Positions 1 through 9,411 of a stretch of 53,197 bases of DNA are shown here, piece after piece. The translations under genes and the position numbers were made by a program. Under the pieces are notes generated by a model that worked only from the letters and a program-made list of their open reading frames with translations, did not search any database and had not been told where the DNA came from. Origin of the DNA: Porphyromonadaceae bacterium COT-184 OH4590. Lineage in GTDB: Bacteria; Bacteroidota; Bacteroidia; Bacteroidales; Paludibacteraceae. Numbering within the stretch: position 1 is the first letter of the stretch; every line of letters starts with the position of its first letter. The stretch lies in contig JRAN01000009.1 of NCBI GenBank assembly GCA_000768855.1, positions 1 through 53,197 on the forward strand. The letters run 5' to 3'.

Positions 1-363
1 GTGTCCAACTTTTGGAATTGCTCTAAGTTGCTTAGGTAGTACTTCATAAAGTCGGCATCCTGTAACCTCTAAGGATTAATAAATTATTAATATTCTTACC
101 CGGTAAAGGTAAATACACTATAGAAATTGTAACTTGTAACAAATACCGAGTATAGATACTTAGAGACAAAGTTAATAAATATTTTTATTTTTGCAAACAA
201 TAAAATAAAGTTATCTTCTACAAACTTTTGGTGTTATAACACTTATCGTTTGTTTGAAGATATAATTTTGAGTAGCACATAACTTTTCCGCTGCCAATGA
301 GTTAGTTGCATAGGCAAAATACTTGTTTTTTTAAACTTCCGTATAGCCGTGAAGCTTAATAGA
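1..363. other. non-coding region at the left edge
   Basis: No convincing gene is visible on either strand. It lies downstream of comM, which ends just to its right on the minus strand. A plus-strand TATTTTTG element at 186-193 resembles a Bacteroidetes -7 box but leads into no open frame. A 12-bp perfect palindrome, GTGTTATAACAC, lies at 231-242. The first ~50 bases could be the start of a minus-strand reading frame running off the edge, but this is too short to call. Confidence 0.5.
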
Positions 364-1902
364 TTATCCTGCCCAGCCTTCTCTATCAAGATTTCGGTAA
401 TTGATAGCTTCGGCTATATGAGGTGTCTGAATATCTATACTGTTGTCGAGGTCTGCTATTGTACGAGCCACTTTGAGTATCCTGTCGTAGGCTCTTGCCG
501 ATAGATTCATTCGTTGCATCGCTGCTTTTAGGAGGGTTTGCCCTTCGTTGTTGAGCAAAGTGTATTTTTGCAACATCTTGGAGTTCATCTGTGCATTGCA
601 GTGTATATCGGGGAATGCTTCAAACCTTTTTTGCTGAATATTACGTGCGTTTATTACCCTTTTTCTTATGGTTTCGCTGCTTTCTGATTCTTTTATATCT
701 GCCAGTTTTTCGAATGGTACAGGTACTATCTCTATATGCATATCTATTCTATCAAGCAATGGTCCCGATATTCGGCTTAGATACCGATGTACCATAGACG
801 GCGAACACACACATTGTTTTTCAGGGTGGTTATAGTATCCACAAGGACAAGGATTCATAGAGGCTACAAGCATAAAACTTGCCGGATATTCGGTAGCGAA
901 TTTTGCTCTGGAAATGGATATTTTTCTATCTTCCAAAGGTTGTCGCATCACTTCAAGCACAGTTCGCTTAAATTCGGGCAACTCATCGAGAAAAAGTACT
1001 CCATTGTGTGCAAGCGATATTTCACCCGGTTGCGGGAAATTACCGCCGCCTACCAATGCAACGTCTGATATAGTATGGTGTGGGCTGCGAAAAGGACGTT
1101 GTGAAATAAGAGAATAGCTTCCTGTGGTCTTACCTGCTACCGAATGGATTTTTGTAGTCTCCAAAGCCTCTCTTAGTGTCAAGGGAGGAAGTATGGTAGG
1201 CAGTCGTTTTGCCATCATTGATTTACCTGCCCCTGGAGCTCCTATCATTATAATATTGTGTCCGCCGGCAGCTGCTACTTCCAAAGCTCGTTTCACGCTT
1301 TCTTGCCCTTTTACATCGGCAAAGTCCATATCGAAAATATTAGCCTGAGAAAAAAATATTTTCCGAGTATCTACTTCGGTTTTTTCTAATTCCTTATCAT
1401 TGTTGAGAAACTCCACTACATCTTTAAGGTTTTCTACTCCATAGACATTCAAATCATTTACTACAGCAGCCTCATAAGCATTATCTTTGGGTAATATAAA
1501 ACCCTCATAACCCAACTCACGAGCCAAAATAGCAATAGGCAGAGCACCTTTGATTGGTCGCAACGAACCATCAAGTGATAGTTCGCCCATCAGTATATAT
1601 TTGTCGAGTTCGGTATGGTTTACTATCTCATTAGCAGCCAAAATACCGATAGCAATCGGCAAATCATAAGCAGAACCCTCTTTGCGAATATCGGCAGGAG
1701 CAAGGTTGATAACACACGCTCTCCTTGGGAATGAGACACTATTGTGTTTTATTGCCGAAAAAAATCTTTCGAGACTCTCTTTGACAGCATTATCGGGCAA
1801 TCCTACAAGCATATACTTAGAACCTCCGGTAGTATTCGACTCTACGGAAATCATAGTTGCATTTATGCCTTGTACCGCTGCTGCATTGACCTTGACAAAC
1901 AT
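364..1902 (-). CDS. comM: YifB/ComM family Mg chelatase-like AAA+ ATPase
   Basis: 512 residues, full length for the family. The N-terminal third is the Lon-protease-like ChlI domain. The centre is an AAA+ ATPase with Walker A GAPGAGKS near residue 220, the signature RPFRSPHHT and the Walker B-like stretch GVLFLDELPEF. A cysteine-containing MNPCPCGYY motif and a C-terminal Mg-chelatase domain follow. Homologues such as Haemophilus ComM act as a DNA branch-migration helicase during natural transformation; in Bacteroidetes the role is untested. It begins 30 bp after a lipoprotein gene on the same strand, so it is probably the last gene of a psd-lipoprotein-comM transcript. The identification is secure; the function in this organism is inferred. 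Confidence 0.93.
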   Translation of the reverse strand: MFVKVNAAAVQGINATMISVESNTTGGSKYMLVGLPDNAVKESLERFFSAIKHNSVSFPRRACVINLAPADIRKEGSAYDLPIAIGILAANEIVNHTELDKYILMGELSLDGSLRPIKGALPIAILARELGYEGFILPKDNAYEAAVVNDLNVYGVENLKDVVEFLNNDKELEKTEVDTRKIFFSQANIFDMDFADVKGQESVKRALEVAAAGGHNIIMIGAPGAGKSMMAKRLPTILPPLTLREALETTKIHSVAGKTTGSYSLISQRPFRSPHHTISDVALVGGGNFPQPGEISLAHNGVLFLDELPEFKRTVLEVMRQPLEDRKISISRAKFATEYPASFMLVASMNPCPCGYYNHPEKQCVCSPSMVHRYLSRISGPLLDRIDMHIEIVPVPFEKLADIKESESSETIRKRVINARNIQQKRFEAFPDIHCNAQMNSKMLQKYTLLNNEGQTLLKAAMQRMNLSARAYDRILKVARTIADLDNSIDIQTPHIAEAINYRNLDREGWAG

Positions 1903-1932
1903 TTTGGTTGCTATTATAGATTACACAGAATA

Positions 1933-2844
1933 CTATTTTTGAGTTTCAATGATATTTGCAAAATTATCGAACTCTATTACATCTTTTATAAATATTTTGC
2001 TATTCTCCAAATCGCTTATATACAACCTATTATCGAACATCAAAAGAGAAGTCAAAATAGAATTTTCGTCTGTGAATTGTTCATAATGGTATTCGCTATT
2101 TTCGAAAATAAGATTGCCTATGCATCCTTTTTTATTTTGATTGCAAAATATTAGTCGTGTTTTGTTCGGCGTGAATTCCAATCCTTGATAATCGCCTATT
2201 TCGTGAATTATAGGGCGAATAGATGGATTACTTAAATTGTCTATAATATGGATAATCTGATCTTCATACTCGGCGCCAATAAAAGAGTTGGAGCAAACCA
2301 AAAGATATTCTCCCATCATCTTTAAGGTAGAAGGGTAGGGCAGTTCGATATATTCCAAAAGCGACGAGTGGTCGATTTGCTTGGTATTTTCGATGTTTAG
2401 CAGATAGATTTTGTTGTAATTGGTAACTGATATAAACAAAGTACTACCTGCTACCAAAATACCTGTAACAAAGGCATCGCCTTGTGGAAAACTTATTTCG
2501 TCTATTTTTTCTTTCGAAGTCAAGTCGAAAACAACTATTTTATTTATATCAGCCACAAATAAGTAGTTGTCTTTGACTGCTATCCCTTTGGGAGAGTAAA
2601 GCCCTGTGTTGGGCGGTATTATAATACTGTTTTTACCATCACTATAGTACGATATAAATCCGGTCTGTTTTTTTTGGTTAAAATAGTTTAGTGTATCGCC
2701 TCCAAGATTTGAAATAAGAATACCATTATTGTACTCACACATATCATAAGGAAACTTCAGATTTTCAGTTATTTCATTGTTTTGTTTATTACAAGCAATC
2801 ATGGATATAACCCAAAGGCACAAAAACAGTCGTTTGTATATCAT
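1933..2844 (-). CDS. beta-propeller (NHL/6-bladed) lipoprotein, function unknown
   Basis: 303 residues. A short hydrophobic leader ends in a lipobox (MIAC, Cys18), so the protein is predicted to be a lipoprotein on the periplasmic or outer-membrane side. The rest consists of repeated beta-rich units with patterns such as GIAVKDNYLFVAD and LYISDLENSKIF, as in NHL-like or 6-bladed beta-propellers. No catalytic residues are recognised. Only 20 bp separate it from psd upstream and 30 bp from comM downstream, so co-transcription is likely. Such propellers usually bind partners or ligands; no specific role can be assigned. Confidence 0.7.
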   Translation of the reverse strand: MIYKRLFLCLWVISMIACNKQNNEITENLKFPYDMCEYNNGILISNLGGDTLNYFNQKKQTGFISYYSDGKNSIIIPPNTGLYSPKGIAVKDNYLFVADINKIVVFDLTSKEKIDEISFPQGDAFVTGILVAGSTLFISVTNYNKIYLLNIENTKQIDHSSLLEYIELPYPSTLKMMGEYLLVCSNSFIGAEYEDQIIHIIDNLSNPSIRPIIHEIGDYQGLEFTPNKTRLIFCNQNKKGCIGNLIFENSEYHYEQFTDENSILTSLLMFDNRLYISDLENSKIFIKDVIEFDNFANIIETQK

Positions 2845-2864
2845 ATTTGTTAGGAGTTTGATTA

Positions 2865-3530
2865 TTAATCGGGCAGACGCGCTATTATTGTTTCATTTCC
2901 TCTTGTACGCTCTGCCAAAGTTACAAAAACCTCTGCCTCCAAAGGCAAAAATATATCTACACGAGAACCGAATTTGATAAATCCCAAATGATGATTCAGC
3001 TGCGAGGCGTGATTGGGTGCCGCATAGGTAACTATTCTTCTTGCCAAAGCTCCGGCTATCTGACGTACAAGTATTTTTTTACCGGTTTTAGACTCTATCA
3101 CTATGGTAGAACGCTCGTTTTCGTGGCTCGATTTGGGCAGATATGCCGCTTTGTGTCTACCCGAATGATGTTTGGCATACAGCACAGAGCCATTTATGGG
3201 ATACCAATTGGCGTGTACATTGAACGGTGACATAAATATAGAAACCTGTTTCAACTTTTCGCCCTCGAAATATTCGTACTCTTCGACCTCTTCTATAGTC
3301 ACTATACGCCCGTCTGCCGGTGCTATCACAAGCGAATCATCATCTATTTCGACTATTCGCTCAGGATTGCGAAAAAAATAGAGGAAAAAACCAAATGTGG
3401 CTATTGATACTGCCAAATTGATGATAAAGGTTACACCTAAAGGATTTTTAAAATGGAATATGATGTTTATAACTACAAGTAATATAAACATTGAGATTAA
3501 TATTACTCGCCCTTCTCTGTGAATACGCAT
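2865..3530 (-). CDS. psd: phosphatidylserine decarboxylase, short archaeal-type
   Basis: 221 residues. Converts phosphatidylserine to phosphatidylethanolamine at the inner membrane. One or two N-terminal transmembrane segments (residues ~10-52) are followed by the catalytic domain. The self-cleavage site is visible as KFGSR, where Ser189 would become the pyruvoyl cofactor, splitting the protein into a large beta and a small 30-residue alpha chain. Conserved FMSPFNVHANWYP and HHSGRHKAAY motifs fit the short Psd class. In many Bacteroidetes pssA follows psd; here a propeller lipoprotein does. A TATTTTTG element (minus strand, 3590-3597) may be the -7 box. Confidence 0.93.
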   Translation of the reverse strand: MRIHREGRVILISMFILLVVINIIFHFKNPLGVTFIINLAVSIATFGFFLYFFRNPERIVEIDDDSLVIAPADGRIVTIEEVEEYEYFEGEKLKQVSIFMSPFNVHANWYPINGSVLYAKHHSGRHKAAYLPKSSHENERSTIVIESKTGKKILVRQIAGALARRIVTYAAPNHASQLNHHLGFIKFGSRVDIFLPLEAEVFVTLAERTRGNETIIARLPD

Positions 3531-3650
3531 TTTTTTACGAAATTTCGTTGGTTTATTTTTATTGTTGTTGCCTATGAATGCATTTTTTACAAAAATACAA
3601 TTTTTTTATATCAAATAAAGCAAAATCTGTGAAAAATTTTGAAACACTAT

Positions 3651-5384
3651 CTACTTGTTGTCGGCAATTGTGATATTTTCTCCTTTATCGGCTGTTACTG
3701 CCAATAGCTCTTTGGCTTTTTTCAATGCAATATTGATATGCGAACAGATGTTTTCTTCGGGTATAATCTTGTCGAAATTAGCTTTTAAGAGTGTTTTTCG
3801 CACTTGTTCTGTTACCCCCGACAGTATTATAGTAATATCTTGTCTTTTTGATTGCAAACAGAGATTCTCCAGATTGTGCAGTCCGGTAGAGTCCATAAAA
3901 GGCACTCTACGCATACGAATTATCCGTATCTTAGGTTTTTTTGCCATTCGATTCATTATTTCGTCGAACTTATTGGCTACTCCAAAAAAGTATGGCCCAT
4001 CTATTTCATAAACAGTCACACCTTCGGGTATTTGTAGCTTCTCTTCGTGCAACTCCAAATCACTTTCTACATTAGGGTCTATCTCCGAACCGAATATTTT
4101 TATGGAGGTTGCCTCCGATGTACGTTTTAGGAACAGTACAACTGCCATAAGCAATCCTATCTCAATAGCAATAGTCAGGTCAAAAATCACAGTCAATATA
4201 AGAGTTGCCCACATAACGGCATAATCGCTTCGGGGCATATTACGAAGGGCTAATATGCTTCTCCAGCCACTCATATTATACGATACCATTATCAATACTC
4301 CTGCGAGACAAGCCATAGGAATATATCCCACAAGTTTGCCTAAAAACAGTAATACAAGCATAAGTGTAGCTGCATGGATTATACCTGCTATCGGCGAACG
4401 TCCTCCGTTGTTGATATTTGTCATAGTTCGAGCAATAGCTCCGGTGGCAGGTATACCTCCAAAAAACGGGGTAACGATATTGGCTATTCCCTGTCCTATG
4501 AGTTCGGTATTAGAGTTGTGTTTGTCGCTTATAATACCGTCTGCTACCATTGCAGAGAGTAAACTTTCGATTGCACCGAGCATAGCTATAGTAAAAGCAG
4601 CAGGGAAAAGTTTTATAATCAATTCTATTACGGTCTGTCCTCCGCTCAATCCTAAATCGGGTATTTGGGGCTTTGGTATACCTGTAGGCAAAGTGTACAA
4701 GTCTCCTATGGTGCTTATGTTGGTTATACCGGCAAATTTATCGAGAACCCAAACCAAGATTGTTACCAGAATGATAGCCACCAAACTGCCGGGTATCTTT
4801 TTTGATATTTTCGGCATAAGTACTATTATTATGATACTCAATATCCCTAATCCGAGTGTTATAGGGTTTGTCTGGGCAAAGTGTCGGAAGTACACTATCC
4901 ATTTGTCTATAAAATTAGCAGGAGGGTTTTCTATACCCAAGCCGAAAATATCATTTATCTGTGTCGAAAATATGGTAATGGCAATACCTGCGGTAAAGCC
5001 TACTATTACAGGATACGGTACAAACTTTATAATATTACCGAGCTTGAATACTCCCATAAGCACAAGCATAATGCCTGCCATAATAGTGGCTATAAGAAGT
5101 CCACCGAGTCCGTGCTGTTGTATTATACCATAAACGATAACAATAAATGCTCCGGTAGGACCTCCTATCTGCACCTTACTACCTCCGAAAAACGAGATTA
5201 AAAAACCGGCTATAATAGCTGTTACAAGACCTTCGGTGGGACCGACTCCGGAGGCTATACCAAAAGCAATTGCCAATGGTATGGCTACAATGCCCACTAT
5301 TACACCTGCCATCAGGTCGGTTGTAAATTTTTCTTTCGAATAATTTTTAAAAACATCAAAAATTTTAGGTTGAAAAACAGACAT
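3651..5384 (-). CDS. SulP family anion transporter with STAS domain
   Basis: 577 residues with about ten to twelve transmembrane segments over residues ~20-430, then a cytoplasmic STAS domain (~440-560) containing the typical VPFMDSTGLHNL loop. The N-terminal stretch FTTDLMAGVIVGIVAIPLAIAFG is the SulP signature region. The family moves sulfate, bicarbonate or other anions, often coupled to H+ or Na+; the substrate cannot be read from sequence. It is a single gene: psd lies over 120 bp downstream, and the ftsW-like gene is divergent. A minus-strand TATTTTTG at 5418-5425 is a plausible -7 element. Confidence 0.9.
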   Translation of the reverse strand: MSVFQPKIFDVFKNYSKEKFTTDLMAGVIVGIVAIPLAIAFGIASGVGPTEGLVTAIIAGFLISFFGGSKVQIGGPTGAFIVIVYGIIQQHGLGGLLIATIMAGIMLVLMGVFKLGNIIKFVPYPVIVGFTAGIAITIFSTQINDIFGLGIENPPANFIDKWIVYFRHFAQTNPITLGLGILSIIIIVLMPKISKKIPGSLVAIILVTILVWVLDKFAGITNISTIGDLYTLPTGIPKPQIPDLGLSGGQTVIELIIKLFPAAFTIAMLGAIESLLSAMVADGIISDKHNSNTELIGQGIANIVTPFFGGIPATGAIARTMTNINNGGRSPIAGIIHAATLMLVLLFLGKLVGYIPMACLAGVLIMVSYNMSGWRSILALRNMPRSDYAVMWATLILTVIFDLTIAIEIGLLMAVVLFLKRTSEATSIKIFGSEIDPNVESDLELHEEKLQIPEGVTVYEIDGPYFFGVANKFDEIMNRMAKKPKIRIIRMRRVPFMDSTGLHNLENLCLQSKRQDITIILSGVTEQVRKTLLKANFDKIIPEENICSHINIALKKAKELLAVTADKGENITIADNK

Positions 5385-5530
5385 CTTTGATTGTATTTTT
5401 TAATGGATTATGGTATGCAAAAATAACATTTTTTATTGATTTAAAAGGATTTTATCAAAAACTAAAATATTGATAATAATAGTTTTTTTATTTTTTAGAT
5501 AATTTGTTAATAATTAATGCTTGATGTGGC

Positions 5531-5571
5531 TACCTTTGCAATTCCACACTCAAAATTTTATATTAACTTTG
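5531..5571 (+). promoter_or_regulatory. two Bacteroidetes -7 elements before the ftsW-like gene
   Basis: TACCTTTG (5531-5538) and TAACTTTG (5564-5571) both match the Bacteroidetes -7 consensus TAnnTTTG. They lie inside an upstream extension of the open frame that begins with TTG, which argues that translation starts at the ATG at 5605 instead. No -33 TTTG is found at the ideal 19-21 nt spacing for either. Confidence 0.5.
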
Positions 5572-5604
5572 CAAGCCAACATTTTATATCTTATATCAAG
5601 TTAT

Positions 5605-6954
5605 ATGAACGAATTCTTTAGGAGACATCTCAAAGGCGACCCTATTATTTGGATGCTGTATCTTATTTTGTGCTTTGTCTCTATTGTTGCTGTGTTTAGT
5701 GCTTCGTCCGATGCTATAAGCGGTTCGGGCAAGGCTACCGGTCTGATACTTAAACACATTGCCTTTATGGCATTCGGATTTGGATCATTACTGGTAATAT
5801 ATTCATTGCCAATGAAACTGATAAAATTCTTTTCGTTCATACTTCTATTTTTTTGCATTGCCCTATTGGGATATTTGCTTGTAGCAGGCTCTATGTACCA
5901 AGGAGCAGCACGTAGCTTGGGAGGTTTGTTTCAGCCATCGGAGTTTGTTAAATTTGCCCTGATTGTAGTTGTTGCATTTTTTATAGATGAGTTTAGAGAC
6001 GAAACCTTCTTGAACAAATTTTTTTATATCTTTTGCCTCATTGTCTGGATTACCATCGGCTTAATATTTCCCATGAATTTATCACAGGCTATAATCATTT
6101 TTGTTCCTGTACTGGTAATGCTAATAGTGGGGGCTGTACCATGGAAGAAGATAGCTTTTTTTGTGGGAATTCCTATTTTGGGCATTCTGCTACTTACCCT
6201 TATAGCAACGGCGATTCCTAATAATACCGATGGCGGGGCAGCCAATTTTTTGAATAAATTCAGGTTTGATACTTGGCAGGGGCGTTTTAGGAATCATATA
6301 GATATTGTCGATAGTTGGGAAAAAGCCGATAATGGAGCGGAAAAATGGAAACTTATAAGGAATTACGATCAGGTTATTTATGCCAAATCGGCTATATATG
6401 ACGGCAAAATAGGTGTAGCTCCGGGCAATAGCGTATGGCGCAACCGATTGCAGGAGGTATCAAAGGATTTTATATATGCTTTGATAGTAGAAGAATACGG
6501 TTTGTTTTTGGGAGGTATGGGCGTGATATTCCTTTATTTGTGGCTATTATGGCGAGGCGGAGTATTGATACGAAAGATTGATACCGTTTTTCAGGCGGTA
6601 GTGATTATAGGAGCTGTTACACTGATAGTATTTCAGGCTTTTGTGCATATTGCCGTCAATGTAGGACTATTGCCCGTTACAGGGCAAACACTGCCTCTTA
6701 TAAGCAAAGGTGGAACTTCTATTATGGTAATGGGTATGCTATTTGGCTTGATACTGGGAATGTCGCGTAAAATAGAGGAAAAAAACGGAAGTCTCTCAGA
6801 GCAAGTTGCACCGTCGAACAACACCCCAACAACAATAACCGCGAAAACTCCAACACCAACACCCTCAATAATAGAGGAACATCAATACAGTGTTCAAACC
6901 GACGATATAACACCTTTGTTCGAACAAATAGAGACCGACAAGAACGATTTTTAA
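5605..6954 (+). CDS. ftsW: FtsW/RodA/SpoVE (SEDS) family peptidoglycan polymerase, FtsW-like
   Basis: 449 residues from the chosen ATG; the frame stays open 28 codons further upstream, but promoter-like elements lie in that part. About ten membrane segments carry SEDS signatures: SLGGLFQPSEFVK, the loop SKDFIYALIVEE whose Asp matches the proposed catalytic Asp, and GLLPVTGQTLPLISKGGTS. SEDS proteins polymerise lipid II glycan chains with a class B PBP partner. The TGQTLPLIS form looks more like FtsW than RodA, but no dcw cell-wall gene adjoins it, so the symbol is tentative. A hydrophilic Pro/Thr-rich tail (~residues 400-449) follows the membrane part and may dock division proteins. Confidence 0.82.
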   Translation: MNEFFRRHLKGDPIIWMLYLILCFVSIVAVFSASSDAISGSGKATGLILKHIAFMAFGFGSLLVIYSLPMKLIKFFSFILLFFCIALLGYLLVAGSMYQGAARSLGGLFQPSEFVKFALIVVVAFFIDEFRDETFLNKFFYIFCLIVWITIGLIFPMNLSQAIIIFVPVLVMLIVGAVPWKKIAFFVGIPILGILLLTLIATAIPNNTDGGAANFLNKFRFDTWQGRFRNHIDIVDSWEKADNGAEKWKLIRNYDQVIYAKSAIYDGKIGVAPGNSVWRNRLQEVSKDFIYALIVEEYGLFLGGMGVIFLYLWLLWRGGVLIRKIDTVFQAVVIIGAVTLIVFQAFVHIAVNVGLLPVTGQTLPLISKGGTSIMVMGMLFGLILGMSRKIEEKNGSLSEQVAPSNNTPTTITAKTPTPTPSIIEEHQYSVQTDDITPLFEQIETDKNDF

Positions 6955-7073
6955 TGTAAACAACTATAACTAAAAATAGCAGATTAAAATTAGGCAATCT
7001 ACAATCTCGATATCCTTTTACTTCGGCTCAACTACACAATTCCTACACTCTTCAATTTCTAAATTATTTTTCA

Positions 7074-7081
7074 TATCTTTG
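7074..7081 (+). promoter_or_regulatory. -7 element of ctlX
   Basis: TATCTTTG matches TAnnTTTG and lies 38 nt before the ctlX ATG. No clear -33 TTTG is seen. Confidence 0.5.
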
Positions 7082-7119
7082 CGCTTCGAGCTAATCAATT
7101 ATTAAATAACACAATAAAA

Positions 7120-8058
7120 ATGAATATGCAAACGACCTCCAACATTTTGATGATAGAGCCTATCTCGTTTGGCTTTAACGAAGAGACTGCAAAAAACAAC
7201 TATTTTCAGCAGAACGACAACACCGCCGAATCGCAGATTCAGCAAAATGCTCTCAAAGAGTTTACCGCTATGGTAGAGACTCTTAGAGGCAAAAAAATTA
7301 ATGTTATAGTAGAAAAAGACACTATCTCTCCACACACACCCGACAGTATTTTCCCAAACAATTGGGTATCGTTCCACTCGTGTGGTAAAGTGGTGCTTTA
7401 CCCTATGTTTGCCGAAAACCGCCGTACAGAACGTCGCCCCGACATACTCGAACGTATCAAAAGCGAAGGTTTTAGCATCAACCAAAATATAGACTTTAGC
7501 GGATACGAACACCAAAACAAGTTTCTCGAAGGCACAGGCTCGATGATACTCGACCGCGACAACCACATCGCTTATGCCTGCATATCGCAAAGGACAGACA
7601 AAAACCTTTTTGAACTTTTCTGTCGCGAATTGGAATATACCCCTGTGTCGTTTTCGTCATTCCAGACAGTCGAAGACAAACGTTTACCCATTTACCACAC
7701 TAATGTAATGATGTGTGTTGCCGACCATTATGTAGTAATTTGCCTCGATACCATCGACAATGCAGACGAACGCAAAATGGTGATGGAGAGCATCGAAAAA
7801 TCGGGTAAAAAGATAGTGGAAATTACAGAAAAGCAGATGCACCTATTTGCAGGTAATATGTTGCAAGTAAACAATATAGAGGGTGAAAAATTTCTCGTAA
7901 TGTCGCAAACTGCCTACGAATCGCTTACCAAAGAGCAAGTAGAGACTATCGAGAGCTTCAACGCCATTATTCACGTACCTATACCAACTATCGAACGATA
8001 TGGCGGCGGCTCGGCTCGCTGTATGATGGCAGAGGTATTTTTGCCTAAAAATAACTGA
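7120..8058 (+). CDS. ctlX: citrulline hydrolase CtlX (amidinotransferase/dimethylargininase fold)
   Basis: 312 residues of the guanidine-group modifying beta/alpha-propeller superfamily. Visible active-site segments are FPNNW, FLEGTGSMI, the histidine motif YHTNVMM and the C-terminal nucleophile in GGGSARCMMAE. CtlX hydrolyses citrulline to ornithine, CO2 and ammonia, as characterised in Francisella; Bacteroidetes carry close homologues often labelled N-dimethylarginine dimethylaminohydrolase-like. The cytosolic enzyme would feed ornithine and ammonia from arginine or citrulline catabolism. The SpoIID-like gene begins 17 bp downstream, so the two probably share a transcript, although no metabolic link is obvious. 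GC content looks higher than in the genes around 28-31 kb. Confidence 0.85.
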   Translation: MNMQTTSNILMIEPISFGFNEETAKNNYFQQNDNTAESQIQQNALKEFTAMVETLRGKKINVIVEKDTISPHTPDSIFPNNWVSFHSCGKVVLYPMFAENRRTERRPDILERIKSEGFSINQNIDFSGYEHQNKFLEGTGSMILDRDNHIAYACISQRTDKNLFELFCRELEYTPVSFSSFQTVEDKRLPIYHTNVMMCVADHYVVICLDTIDNADERKMVMESIEKSGKKIVEITEKQMHLFAGNMLQVNNIEGEKFLVMSQTAYESLTKEQVETIESFNAIIHVPIPTIERYGGGSARCMMAEVFLPKNN

Positions 8059-8075
8059 TTTCCAATAGTTTTTCA

Positions 8076-9365
8076 ATGAATATCAGAGTTGGTATCAGCC
8101 GAGGAGCAAAGATAGAGTTTTCGCTCAACGATGATTTTATCTTAAAACAGAATGGTTCTACAACGAGAGGCAATTTCGTTGTAGAATTTTCTAATAACGG
8201 CATTCTGTTTAACAAACAGCTATTTGGAGAACTGTACTTTGCAGCTCCACCTTCATCAACCTTTGGGATAAAGGATGTAGTCATAGGCAAGGATTTTCAT
8301 TGGCAGCAAAAGCGTAATCAGAGTTTCGAGGGCGACCTCCTGATAGTGTCTGACGGCAACGAGCTTGTGGCTATAAATGTGGTTGATATTGAGAAATATA
8401 TCTATTCGGTAATAGCGTCGGAGATGAGCTCTACATCATTTGTAGAGTTGCTCAAAGCCCATGCTGTAATATCGCGAAGTTGGGTGTTAGCTGCCTTGCA
8501 AAGTGCTAAAAAAGAGCTCATTACCACACCACAAACCGACACTGTACAAGATAATGACACATATATAAAATGGTACGAACGCGACGCTCATACTCTATTC
8601 GATGTCTGTGCCGACGACCACTGCCAACGCTATCAGGGCATACCAATGGTAGAGACCTCCGCACTAAAACAAGCAATAGAGGCTACCGCAGGCGAAGTGC
8701 TCAACTATAACGGCGAGGTGTGCGATGCACGTTTTTCGAAATGTTGCGGTGGTTATACGGAACGTTTTTCGGCGTGTTGGGCAGATATGGAGCAGCCCTA
8801 TCTCACCTCAAAGCCTGACAGCATAAACAATTTGGGGCTGAGGCTTACAGACGAAGACGAAGCCCGACGTTTTATCGTATCAAAACCCAAAATGCTTTGT
8901 AATACCACCGACAAATCTATTATAGACCAAGTATTCAACGACTACGACCAACAGACACAAGCCTTTTTTCGCTGGCAGGTAAAATACTCACCCAACGAAT
9001 TGAGCCAGATAGTTGGCTCTCGGTCAGGATACGACTTTGGCGACATTATCGACCTTGTACCATTGTGTAGGGGCTCATCGGGACGGATAACACTCCTCAA
9101 AATAGTAGGCACAAAACTGACAATAAGCGTAGGTAAAGAACTCGAGATACGTCGCTGGCTGTCGAGGTCGCATCTATATAGCTCGGCTTTCGTTGTGGAC
9201 AGGGATAGCGAGGGTTATTTCGTACTCTCCGGAGCGGGCTGGGGACATGGTGTAGGGCTGTGCCAGATAGGAGCAGCTGTAATGGCTGCCAAAGGCTACA
9301 ACTACCGGCAGATATTGGAGCATTATTACGAGGGAAGTAACTTATATCACATATCTCAAAAATAA
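8076..9365 (+). CDS. SpoIID/LytB domain protein (putative lytic transglycosylase-like)
   Basis: 429 residues. The core SpoIID domain is recognised by DIEKYIYSVIASEMS and by KAHAVISRSWVLA near residues 105-150, and the C-terminal part ends in the hallmark GWGHGVGLCQIGAAVMAA. A cysteine-rich insert (HCQRY, FSKCCGGYTE, SACW) lies between. In Bacillus, SpoIID cleaves denuded glycan strands; in non-sporulating Bacteroidetes it is presumed to be a peptidoglycan-modifying protein. No classical signal peptide is visible at the chosen start, which is odd for a cell-wall enzyme; a short N-terminal beta region precedes the domain. It lies 17 bp after ctlX and ends at a strong shared terminator. Confidence 0.85.
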   Translation: MNIRVGISRGAKIEFSLNDDFILKQNGSTTRGNFVVEFSNNGILFNKQLFGELYFAAPPSSTFGIKDVVIGKDFHWQQKRNQSFEGDLLIVSDGNELVAINVVDIEKYIYSVIASEMSSTSFVELLKAHAVISRSWVLAALQSAKKELITTPQTDTVQDNDTYIKWYERDAHTLFDVCADDHCQRYQGIPMVETSALKQAIEATAGEVLNYNGEVCDARFSKCCGGYTERFSACWADMEQPYLTSKPDSINNLGLRLTDEDEARRFIVSKPKMLCNTTDKSIIDQVFNDYDQQTQAFFRWQVKYSPNELSQIVGSRSGYDFGDIIDLVPLCRGSSGRITLLKIVGTKLTISVGKELEIRRWLSRSHLYSSAFVVDRDSEGYFVLSGAGWGHGVGLCQIGAAVMAAKGYNYRQILEHYYEGSNLYHISQK

Positions 9366-9400
9366 AAAAGGTTGCTTGTAATTAAGCAACCTTTTTTATT
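9361..9400. terminator. bidirectional terminator between the SpoIID gene and susD
   Basis: A perfect 17-bp inverted repeat, arm AATAAAAAAGGTTGCTT (9361-9377), 6-nt loop, second arm 9384-9400. A-rich and T-rich flanks give a U-tract in either direction. It sits exactly between two convergent genes, so it most likely ends both transcripts. Confidence 0.9.
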
Positions 9401-9411
9401 AATATATAGGA

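Noticed and set aside
1-47. Minus-strand frame MKYYLSNLEQFQKLD running off the left edge
   Set aside because: Only about 15 codons are visible, with a stop closely upstream and no recognisable family. The edge sequence GTGTCCAACTTTTGG also recalls IS3-type ends, but no terminal TG or second end can be seen.
231-242. Palindrome GTGTTATAACAC as an operator
   Set aside because: It is short, and no promoter with a gene lies beside it; chance is adequate in AT-rich DNA.
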